Positions 1-5,281 of a stretch of DNA of 5,281 bases are shown here, in pieces; position 1 is the first letter of the stretch, and each line of letters starts with the position of its first letter. The notes below the pieces were generated by a model. The model was not told the DNA's origin. It ran no database searches and was given only the letters and a program-made list of their open reading frames with translations. Position numbers and translations under genes: made by a program. Source of the DNA: Actinomycetes bacterium (GTDB lineage Bacteria; Actinomycetota; Acidimicrobiia; Acidimicrobiales; Palsa-688); assembly GCA_021846485.1 (NCBI GenBank), contig JAJZWW010000253.1, positions 1-5,281 on the forward strand, read 5' to 3'.

Positions 1-223
1 CGTCGCGCGGGCTGGTGCCGCTGTCGGCGGCCGGGGTGGTGGTGCCGCTGTCGGCGGCCGGGGTGCTCTGCTCGGCCGCACCCTCGGCCAGGCCTTTCTT
101 GAACTCGCTCTGGGCCGAGCCCAGGGAACGAGCGAGCTTGGGCAGTTGGGTGCTGCCAAAGAGCACCACGACGATCACCAACAGCACGATGAGGCCGTCT
201 GGGCCGAAGATGTCGGCGAGCAT
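1..223 (-). CDS. tatA: Twin-arginine translocase subunit TatA/TatE (partial, C-terminus off the window)
   Basis: TatA forms the pore-like oligomer that moves folded proteins with twin-arginine signal peptides across the cytoplasmic membrane, together with TatB/TatC or TatC alone. The visible 74 residues show the family plan: a short N-terminus, one membrane helix (about residues 10-21, rich in Val, Leu and Ile), the invariant Phe-Gly hinge (F22-G23) followed by P28, then an amphipathic helix with the typical E40-F41-K42-K43, and a polar Pro/Ala/Thr/Ser tail. The ATG at 223 is preceded by GGGAGGAG (minus strand, 237-230) with a 6-nt spacer, which fixes the start. The reading frame is still open at the left edge. 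The tail contains two near-identical 9-residue units (TPAADSGT plus one residue). The gene diverges from the glycoside hydrolase. TatB is a less likely alternative given the short, simple tail and the hinge sequence. Confidence 0.9.
   Translation of the reverse strand, partial: MLADIFGPDGLIVLLVIVVVLFGSTQLPKLARSLGSAQSEFKKGLAEGAAEQSTPAADSGTTTPAADSGTSPRD
13..66. repeat. Two-copy 27-bp tandem repeat inside the tatA tail
   Basis: Units 13-39 and 40-66 differ at only one of 27 bases. The unit is nine codons long, so copy-number change keeps the reading frame. On the minus strand each copy encodes the peptide TPAADSGT plus one Ser or Thr. It lies in the C-terminal tail of TatA, a region that is variable in the family and usually dispensable for transport. 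It most likely arose by slippage duplication. Confidence 0.85.
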
Positions 224-366
224 GCCGGGCTCCTCCCGTATCGGGGCGGATGGACCGCGCCGCCAGGCTACCCGTCTGTGCGCCGAGCGGCCGGGCGCGG
301 CCACCGGTGCTTCTCGGCCCGTCGGTCACACGGCAGGTACGGTCGGCCGACGTGGATGACGACCCC

Positions 367-2925
367 ATGCGACCCGCCGAACGTGCCCGTCTCGACGACC
401 CTCGCTGGCGGCTGTTCGGCCCCTATCTGGCCGAGCGGGCCTGGGGCACGGTGCGAGAGGACTACTCCCCCGACGGCGACGCCTGGGCCGCTCTCACCCA
501 CGACCAGGCCCGGTCCAAGGCCTATCGCTGGGGGGAGGACGGCCTGGCCGGCATCTGCGATGACCAGCAGCGGGTCTGCCTGGCGCTGGCCCTGTGGAAC
601 GGGGCCGACCCGATCCTCAAAGAGCGGCTGTTCGGCCTCACCAACGGCGAAGGCAACCACGGCGAGGACGTGAAGGAGCGGTACTGGTTCGAGGACGCCA
701 CCCCGACCGCGTCGCATCTGCGCTGGCGCTACCACTATCCCGTCGCCGCCTTCCCCTATGCCGAGCTGGTCGAGGAGAACCGACGCCGAACCAAAGACGA
801 TCCCGAGTACGAGCTGGCCGACACGGCGGCTTTCGCCCAGGGCCACTTCGACGTCGCCTTGCAGATGGCCAAGGCCAGCCCCGACGACCTGTGCTGGCAA
901 CTCGTCGCCACCAATCGGTCGGCTGGGCGTCATCCGCTGCACGTGCTGCCGACCCTGTGGTTCAGGAACACCTGGAGCTGGGCGGATCGTGAGGAGCGGC
1001 CTCACGCCGTGCTCGATGGCGCCCGGATCCTGGCGGCGCATCACAGTCTCGGCAACCTCGAGCTCGTGTGGGACGGGGCACCCGAGGCACTGTTCTGCGA
1101 CAACGACACCAACCCCGCCCGCCTCTACGGCCAGCCGACCGCCGGCTTCGCCAAAGACGGCATCGCCGACCATGTCGTGGCCGGGGCGGCCACCGTGAGC
1201 CCGGCGAAGACCGGCACCAAGGCAGCCTTGTGGTTCCGCTTCGACCTCGCACCCGGCGACACGGCCACGGTGCGCATCCGGCTGCGTCGCGTCGGCGCCG
1301 ACCGGCCAATTGCGGGTGTCGGCACCGACTTCGACGCCGTGCTCGACGCCCGGGCCGGTGAGGCAGACGCCTTCCACCGCTCGCTGCTGCCGGCGGGTGC
1401 CGGCGACGACGATGCTCTGATCGTCCGCCAAGCCCTGGCCGGGCTGGTGTGGTCGCAGATGTTCTACCGCTACGACGTGGCCCGCTGGCTGGTCGGCGAC
1501 CCTGGTGAACCACCTCCGCCGGCTGGTCGGGGAGCGATCCGCAACGGGTCGTGGACCCATGTCGACGCCAAAGAGATCATGTTGATGCCCGACACGTGGG
1601 AGTACCCGTGGTTCGCGGCGTGGGACCTGGCCTTCCAGGCGATCGCACTGGCGCACGCCGACCCTGCTTCGGCCAAACGGCAGCTGCTGCTGTTGTGCCG
1701 GGAGTGGCTGATGCACCGGAACGGGCAGCTGCCCGCCTACGAGTGGAACTTCTCGGATGTGAACCCCCCGGTGCACGCCTTCGCCGCCTTGGAGGTGTTC
1801 CACGTCACCGGCGGCGGCGACTTCCGGTTCCTGGCCCAGATGTTCCACAAGCTGCTCATCAATTTCACCTGGTGGGTGAACCAGGTCGACAGCCGCGGCG
1901 ACTCGCTGTTCGAGGGCGGCTTCCTCGGCATGGACAACATCGGGCCGTTTGACCGTTCGCACCGCCCGCCGGTGGCCGGGCTCCTCGAGCAGTCCGACGG
2001 CACCGCCTGGATGGCGATGTACTGCCTGGATCTGCTGCAGATGGTGCTCTCTTTGGGCGAGGACGACGACGTGTACGAAGACGTGGCCCTCAAGTTCTTC
2101 GAGCACTTCACCGTCATCGCCGCGGCCATGAACGACCAGCTGTGGGACGAAGAGGATGGCTTCTACTACGACGTGCTGCGCCGGCCGTCGGGGGCGGCGG
2201 TGGCGGTGCGGATCCGGGCCATCTCGGGTCTGGTGGTGCTGGCCGCCAGCCGGGTGGTGCCCGCCGCCACTCTCGCTGCCCTGCCGGGTTTCGCCGCCAA
2301 GGTCGAGTGGTTCTTGGCCCACCACCCGTCCACCGCTGCGGTGGCGACGGTGAACGACGCAGGGGACCTGCTGCTGTCGGTGGCGTCCGGAGAGCGCCTG
2401 ACGCGTCTGGCGGCCACCGTGTTCGCCTCCAGTGAGCTGCTGTCACCGCATGGACTGCGCTCGGTGTCCGCCCGCCATGCCCGACAGCCGTACTCGGCGA
2501 CGCTTGACGGCGTGACCATCGGTCCCGTCACCTACGAACCGGGCGAGTCGCGCACGGGGCTGTTCGGCGGCAATTCGAACTGGCGAGGTCCCCTGTGGAT
2601 GCCGGCCAACCATCTGGTGATCACCGCTCTGCGCCGCCTGCACGGCTTCTACGGCGCCAGCCTGACCGTGCCTTTCCCGAGCGAGGACCCGTCGGCGCGG
2701 CTCACCCTGGGTGCCGCCGCCGATGCCCTGGCCGACCGGCTGTTGTCGCTGCTGCGCCGCGGCCCCCCCGGGCGGCGGCCGGCCGACGCAGACGGCTCAT
2801 GGCCCGAAGGGCTGCTGTGGTTCCACGAGTACTTCCACGGTGACACCGGCGAGGGCCTCGGGGCGTCGCACCAGACGGGCTGGACCGCCCTGCTCGCCGA
2901 TCTGGTGTTGCGGCGCAGCCGTTGA
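367..2925 (+). CDS. GH63-family / MGH1-like glycoside hydrolase (predicted glucosidase or mannosylglycerate-type hydrolase), 852 aa
   Basis: This is a predicted inverting alpha-glycosidase with an (alpha/alpha)6 barrel. GH63 includes eukaryotic processing glucosidase I, E. coli YgjK and bacterial mannosylglycerate/glucosylglycerate hydrolases. The N-terminal domain carries the conserved blocks WGTVREDYS, YRWGEDG, LALALWNG and LTNGEGNHGEDVKE (within about residues 27-105). The barrel holds WEYPWFAAWDLAFQ, whose Asp (D420) is the likely general acid. Further on are NWRGPLWMP (N738-P744) and the C-terminal FHEYFHGDTGEG...ASHQTGW block, where E821 is the likely base. The pairing with known catalytic residues is by motif memory, not an alignment. 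No signal peptide is seen, so it is probably cytoplasmic. The frame is open back to an ATG at 250. I prefer 367 because family members begin just before the 'FGPYL' block and a GGATGA sits 7 nt upstream; GTG 352 is an alternative. The substrate cannot be read from the sequence. Confidence 0.92.
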   Translation: MRPAERARLDDPRWRLFGPYLAERAWGTVREDYSPDGDAWAALTHDQARSKAYRWGEDGLAGICDDQQRVCLALALWNGADPILKERLFGLTNGEGNHGEDVKERYWFEDATPTASHLRWRYHYPVAAFPYAELVEENRRRTKDDPEYELADTAAFAQGHFDVALQMAKASPDDLCWQLVATNRSAGRHPLHVLPTLWFRNTWSWADREERPHAVLDGARILAAHHSLGNLELVWDGAPEALFCDNDTNPARLYGQPTAGFAKDGIADHVVAGAATVSPAKTGTKAALWFRFDLAPGDTATVRIRLRRVGADRPIAGVGTDFDAVLDARAGEADAFHRSLLPAGAGDDDALIVRQALAGLVWSQMFYRYDVARWLVGDPGEPPPPAGRGAIRNGSWTHVDAKEIMLMPDTWEYPWFAAWDLAFQAIALAHADPASAKRQLLLLCREWLMHRNGQLPAYEWNFSDVNPPVHAFAALEVFHVTGGGDFRFLAQMFHKLLINFTWWVNQVDSRGDSLFEGGFLGMDNIGPFDRSHRPPVAGLLEQSDGTAWMAMYCLDLLQMVLSLGEDDDVYEDVALKFFEHFTVIAAAMNDQLWDEEDGFYYDVLRRPSGAAVAVRIRAISGLVVLAASRVVPAATLAALPGFAAKVEWFLAHHPSTAAVATVNDAGDLLLSVASGERLTRLAATVFASSELLSPHGLRSVSARHARQPYSATLDGVTIGPVTYEPGESRTGLFGGNSNWRGPLWMPANHLVITALRRLHGFYGASLTVPFPSEDPSARLTLGAAADALADRLLSLLRRGPPGRRPADADGSWPEGLLWFHEYFHGDTGEGLGASHQTGWTALLADLVLRRSR

Positions 2926-2959
2926 GCGGCGGCGATGACACGGTCGAGGAGACAGCGGA

Positions 2960-3184
2960 TCAGGCCCCGCTACGCCGAGCCCGTGGTGGTCGGGATCTCG
3001 GTGGCGGGTAGAGGTATCGAGCGGCGGTGGCCGACGTCCACCCCGCCCACCAGCCACCGAAGACGGGCAAGACCTTGCGCAGCCTGTCGGCCTCACCGAG
3101 CACGGCGAGAGCGCCCAAGATGGCTGCCCACACCACGGCGCAGCCGATGCTGTAGGCCGTGTAGCTCTGGCGGCCAATTGTCAC
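2960..3184 (-). CDS. Small two-helix membrane protein of unknown function, 74 aa
   Basis: I do not recognise this family. The predicted protein has two hydrophobic stretches, about residues 11-30 (YSIGCAVVWAAILGALAVLG) and 38-55 (start VLPVFGGWWAGW). They are joined by a short charged loop, EADRLRK, and followed by a Pro/Arg-rich basic tail, so it should be a small inner-membrane hairpin. A GTG at 3184 is chosen because AGGAGG lies 4 nt upstream; a GTG at 3226 in the same frame would add 14 Gly/Pro-rich residues and overlap the preceding gene. It is the last gene of the minus-strand run, 31 bp after the PEGA-like gene, and its stop faces the glycoside hydrolase stop 34 bp away. The hydrophobic pattern and ribosome site support a real gene, but no homolog is known to me. 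Confidence 0.68.
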   Translation of the reverse strand: MTIGRQSYTAYSIGCAVVWAAILGALAVLGEADRLRKVLPVFGGWWAGWTSATAARYLYPPPRSRPPRARRSGA

Positions 3185-3188
3185 CGGT

Positions 3189-3194
3189 CCTCCT
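3189..3194 (-). promoter_or_regulatory. Ribosome binding site AGGAGG that selects the GTG start at 3184
   Basis: On the minus strand the sequence GAGAGGAGG is followed by ACCG and then GTG. The full anti-16S match with a 4-nt spacer is much better than anything before the upstream in-frame GTG at 3226, so it decides the start of the small membrane protein. Confidence 0.6.
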
Positions 3195-3215
3195 CTCGGC
3201 CCTCCGGGCAGGAGG

Positions 3216-3614
3216 TCACTCACCACTGGGCCAGGAGCCCTCGGGTCGACCCGGGGACCGCAGGGGAGCCCGGTGTCGATGGCCGAAACCTGATCGCCGC
3301 CCGTTCGCCTCTGAGCGTCGGAACGTGATCGCCAAGCTCGGCATGGCGAACGAGGCGAGGAAGAGCGGCAGGAACCGCTTTCCGGTGCACCGGTAGGCGA
3401 CCGTCTCCCCGTCGGCGACCTCGAAGGTCACCGTCCGGCTGGAGCTTCGGCCACTGCGAGCTCGAAGAGCATGACGCCCAGGTGCGACGGGGATCTGGAT
3501 CGTGTCGTTCATCTCGAGCGATCCGGCATGCTGCCCGTCGACCACGATCTCGTAAGTGCCCCGGCGGACCTCCACTCCGATCGCCTTGTGGGTCAGCTTC
3601 AGCGTTGCCGGCAT
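3216..3614 (-). CDS. Hypothetical protein with PEGA-like beta domain and one hydrophobic segment, 132 aa
   Basis: Residues 1-75 read as a small beta-sandwich of PEGA/carboxypeptidase-regulatory type: RRGTYEIVVDGQHAGSL, then IQIPVAPGRHALRARSGR, then VTFEVADGETVAYRC. The pattern 'V-D-G-x-x-x-G-x-L ... P-P/A-G-x-H ... V-x-D-G-E' is typical of domains found in many actinobacterial proteins of unknown role. A hydrophobic stretch follows (about F81-F98, FLPLFLASFAMPSLAITF) that could be a membrane helix. The last 30 or so residues are basic and of low complexity. The ATG at 3614 has AGGAG 7 nt upstream. It lies 57 bp after the RmlC-like gene and 31 bp before the small membrane gene, on the same strand. 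The domain assignment is by pattern and the function is unknown. Confidence 0.75.
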   Translation of the reverse strand: MPATLKLTHKAIGVEVRRGTYEIVVDGQHAGSLEMNDTIQIPVAPGRHALRARSGRSSSRTVTFEVADGETVAYRCTGKRFLPLFLASFAMPSLAITFRRSEANGRRSGFGHRHRAPLRSPGRPEGSWPSGE

Positions 3615-3671
3615 GGTTGGGCTCCTGGCTCTCCGCCACGACTGATGGCCTCTGGTGCAGGGCGCGAGAGG

Positions 3672-4223
3672 TCAGGTCCGCAGGCCGTAGCGGGGGCGGA
3701 GGTGGTCGGGGATGTCTGCTCGGCTGGGGTTCTTCTTGTCGCGGACGGAGAGGACCGGGTCGGTCACCCCCCAGTCGGCAGCGATGTCGAGGTCGTCCCA
3801 GGCGACACCCAGCTCGTCGGCGGGGTTGTGGTAGTTGTCGACCAGGTACCACAAGAGCAGGTCGGTGTGCGAGGCGAACCCGTGGGCGACACCGGGGGGG
3901 ATGAACAGCCCTCGCTCCACCTCGCCGTCGAGGTCGATGTGCATCGTCTCCCCGTCGGTCGGCGAGCCGAGTCGCAGGTCGTGGAGCACGACCCGGGCTC
4001 TTCCTCGCAGAAGGTACCAGTAGTCGGCCTGGTGAGCATGGTAGTGCAGCCCGACCACCGCGCCGGCCCGCTTCTCGGAGCGGTTCCCCTGGACCATCTC
4101 CCTCGCCAAGGGAAGCCACGAGCGCCGGTAGGTCTCGACGAACCGGCCGCGGTCATCCCCGTGGACCTCGGGTTCGACGAGGACCACGCCGATGATCTTC
4201 TCTGCATGCTCGATCCGGGGCAT
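3672..4223 (-). CDS. RmlC-family cupin (dTDP-4-dehydrorhamnose 3,5-epimerase-like protein), 183 aa
   Basis: RmlC-type enzymes epimerise C3 and/or C5 of a 4-keto nucleotide sugar in the cytoplasm, as in dTDP-rhamnose synthesis. Length (183 aa) and order of motifs fit: HGDDRGRFVETY (residues 21-32), GLHYHAHQ (58-65), DLRLGSPT (82-89), IPPGVAHGF (108-116), WYLVDNYHNPADE (125-137) and WDD (142-144). Against remembered Salmonella RmlC, the catalytic His (H60), Tyr (Y126), the second active-site His (H114) and the Asp partner (D162) are kept. The conserved Arg before GLH is V57, and the conserved Lys of the QxK motif is D67. It may therefore be a divergent subfamily acting on another sugar or only at one carbon. 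AGGAGG sits 7 nt before the ATG, 15 bp downstream of the epimerase stop, indicating coupled expression. The fold call is firm; the exact reaction is not. Confidence 0.9.
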   Translation of the reverse strand: MPRIEHAEKIIGVVLVEPEVHGDDRGRFVETYRRSWLPLAREMVQGNRSEKRAGAVVGLHYHAHQADYWYLLRGRARVVLHDLRLGSPTDGETMHIDLDGEVERGLFIPPGVAHGFASHTDLLLWYLVDNYHNPADELGVAWDDLDIAADWGVTDPVLSVRDKKNPSRADIPDHLRPRYGLRT

Positions 4224-4230
4224 CGGCCGA

Positions 4231-4244
4231 CCTCCTAGCTAGGA
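4231..4244 (-). promoter_or_regulatory. Ribosome binding site of the RmlC-like gene embedded in a 12-bp palindrome
   Basis: The 12-bp perfect palindrome TCCTAGCTAGGA (4233-4244) contains the TAG stop of the epimerase (4241-4239). Its downstream half overlaps the AGGAGG (4236-4231) that serves the ATG at 4223. A ribosome finishing the epimerase would cover this spot, which fits translational coupling. Whether the short self-complementary segment folds in RNA (4-bp stem, 4-nt loop) is uncertain. Confidence 0.5.
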
Positions 4245-5264
4245 ATTGGCGTGACTGGTGGTGTACGCCGCGTGTCCATGCCGTGAGCTGGTCGCCGGGC
4301 GATCACCCGACCGTCCTGGTCGCGTCCGCCACCACTCCACCAACCGCCGCAACCCTTCCTCGAGATCGATCTTCGCCTCGAAGCCGAGTCGATCGGCGGC
4401 GCGGGACGTGTCGGCTAGCCGCCGGGGTACGGCGGGGAGCCCCCGGTCGGGACCGTGCTCGGGGACGAGGTCGGAGCCCATGACCCGGAGCAGCGCGTTC
4501 GCCAGCTCGATCAAGCTCACCTCGGTGCCGCTGGCCACGTTGAAGACGTCGTCGGTGACCTCCGATCGGGCGGCGAGGATGTTCGCACGGGCGACGTCTT
4601 CGACGTAGACGAAGTCCATCGTCTGTGTCCCAGAGCCGTGGATCACCGGGGGTAGGCCCTGGTCGATGCGTTCGATCCACCGGCTCAAGACCTCGGTGTA
4701 GGCCCCATGGGTGTCCATCCGGGGCCCGTAGATGTTGAAGTAGCGCAGCGCGACATACGGCAGGCCGTAGACGTCGTTGAAGCTCCGCAGGAGCTGTTCC
4801 AAGAACAGCTTCGTCCCACCGTAGAGGGTGCGGTTGCCGTAGGGGTGGTGCCGCTCGGCGGTCGGGAAGACCTCCGCCGCCCCGTAGACCGATGCGGTCG
4901 AGGCCACGACCACCTTCTGCACGCCGGCTTGCCGGGCAGCCTCGAGCACGCGGAACGACCCATCCACCATGACGTGCATGGCGGCCGTTGGGTCCTCGGC
5001 GCATTGCTTGATCTTGATGCCCGCCTGGTGGAAGACGAAGTCGATGCCCTCCATGAGCGCTGCCATGAGCTGCTGGTCGGCGATGTCGCCTTCGACCACG
5101 GTGACCCGACCGGCCGCTCGGGCGCCTGCGAGGTTCTCCCAGCGCCCGCGGGTGAAGTCGTCGACCACCACGATCTCGCCCACGTCGAGGTCCACGAGCT
5201 GGTCTGCCAAGGTCGACCCCACGAGCCCGGCACCGCCCGTGATGAGCACTCGGTTCTCTCGCAC
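4239..5264 (-). CDS. NAD-dependent sugar-nucleotide epimerase/dehydratase (extended SDR, GalE-like), 341 aa
   Basis: This cytoplasmic extended short-chain dehydrogenase uses bound NAD to oxidise and reshape a nucleoside-diphosphate sugar. The Rossmann motif GGAGLVGS is at residues 10-17, the acidic NAD-ribose contacts are at D35-D36, and GD at 59-60. The active site is T123 in STASVYG (122-128) with Y148 and K152 (YGGTK). Then come RYFNIYGPR (174-182), DFVYVEDVA (217-225) and FNVASGTEVS (241-250), all standard for UDP-hexose 4-epimerases and related 4,6-dehydratases. A C-terminal tail past about residue 313 is polar and probably disordered. The start is GTG at 5264, with GGAGG 9 nt upstream, and gives the correct distance to the GxxGxxG motif. 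It leads the minus-strand operon and is 15 bp from the RmlC-like gene, so the two probably act in one sugar pathway. The substrate (UDP, dTDP or GDP sugar) cannot be decided here. Confidence 0.94.
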   Translation of the reverse strand: MRENRVLITGGAGLVGSTLADQLVDLDVGEIVVVDDFTRGRWENLAGARAAGRVTVVEGDIADQQLMAALMEGIDFVFHQAGIKIKQCAEDPTAAMHVMVDGSFRVLEAARQAGVQKVVVASTASVYGAAEVFPTAERHHPYGNRTLYGGTKLFLEQLLRSFNDVYGLPYVALRYFNIYGPRMDTHGAYTEVLSRWIERIDQGLPPVIHGSGTQTMDFVYVEDVARANILAARSEVTDDVFNVASGTEVSLIELANALLRVMGSDLVPEHGPDRGLPAVPRRLADTSRAADRLGFEAKIDLEEGLRRLVEWWRTRPGRSGDRPATSSRHGHAAYTTSHANS

Positions 5265-5281
5265 GGTCCGATCCCTCCGTT

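Noticed and set aside
15..359. Plus-strand open frame across tatA and the divergent intergenic region
   Set aside because: It is the antisense of the tatA repeat and helix, with no protein-like pattern; tatA is clearly coded on the other strand.
224..366. Promoters in the divergent tatA / glycoside hydrolase intergenic region (for example TACGGT at 338-343)
   Set aside because: One TAnnnT match without a recognisable -35 element is not enough; promoters must lie here but I cannot place them.
268..2325. Long minus-strand open frame (685 codons) opposite the glycoside hydrolase
   Set aside because: The translation is rich in Gly, His, Gln, Val and Arg without domain motifs, and it lies opposite a gene with clear family motifs. 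It is the usual antisense shadow of high-GC coding DNA.
2763..2769. Run of seven C (and a run of seven G at 3894-3900) as possible frameshift or phase-variation sites
   Set aside because: Both genes continue in frame through the runs with conserved motifs on both sides; such runs are expected by chance at this GC content.
2935..3396. Plus-strand open frame over the small membrane and PEGA-like genes
   Set aside because: Arg/Pro-rich translation with no motifs; the minus strand has two frames with good ribosome sites and sensible hydrophobicity.
3220..4119. Minus-strand open frame of 299 codons overlapping the RmlC-like and PEGA-like genes in another frame
   Set aside because: Arg/Pro/Gly-rich translation typical of an out-of-frame shadow; it runs through two genes with real motifs.
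3471..4238. Plus-strand open frame of 255 codons opposite the RmlC-like gene
   Set aside because: Antisense of a gene with unmistakable cupin motifs; the translation lacks hydrophobic-core patterning and a good ribosome site.

Overview
The window is GC-rich DNA with little space between genes. The style suggests a high-GC actinobacterium: GTG starts, strong AGGAGG-type ribosome sites, long antisense open frames, and a TatA of actinobacterial type. An acidimicrobial or similar lineage is possible. This is inferred from composition and protein character only, with no marker gene to fix it.

Layout. On the minus strand at the left edge is the start of a TatA-type twin-arginine translocase subunit (1-223, C-terminus cut by the window edge), with a 27-bp tandem repeat in its tail. 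Diverging from it across about 140 bp is a large plus-strand gene (367-2925) for a GH63/MGH1-like glycoside hydrolase, which fills almost half of the window. Its stop faces the end of a minus-strand run of four genes, with only 34 bp between the two stop codons.

Read in transcription order, the minus-strand run is: an NAD-dependent sugar-nucleotide epimerase/dehydratase (5264-4239), an RmlC-family cupin sugar epimerase (4223-3672), a small PEGA-like protein with one hydrophobic segment (3614-3216), and a 74-residue protein with two predicted membrane helices (3184-2960). Gaps are 15, 57 and 31 bp and each gene has a credible Shine-Dalgarno site, so the four look like one transcription unit.

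How they may work together. The first two operon genes probably make or modify an activated sugar for a surface polysaccharide or glycolipid. The two small proteins have no recognised function and may only be co-transcribed. The GH63 enzyme probably cleaves a glucoside or mannoside such as a compatible-solute glycoside or an oligosaccharide. It is convergent with the sugar operon, so a shared pathway is not shown. I see no mobile element, CRISPR array, tRNA, rRNA or clear new defence or signalling system. The points most worth a second look are the altered active-site positions of the RmlC-like protein and the two uncharacterised small genes behind it.
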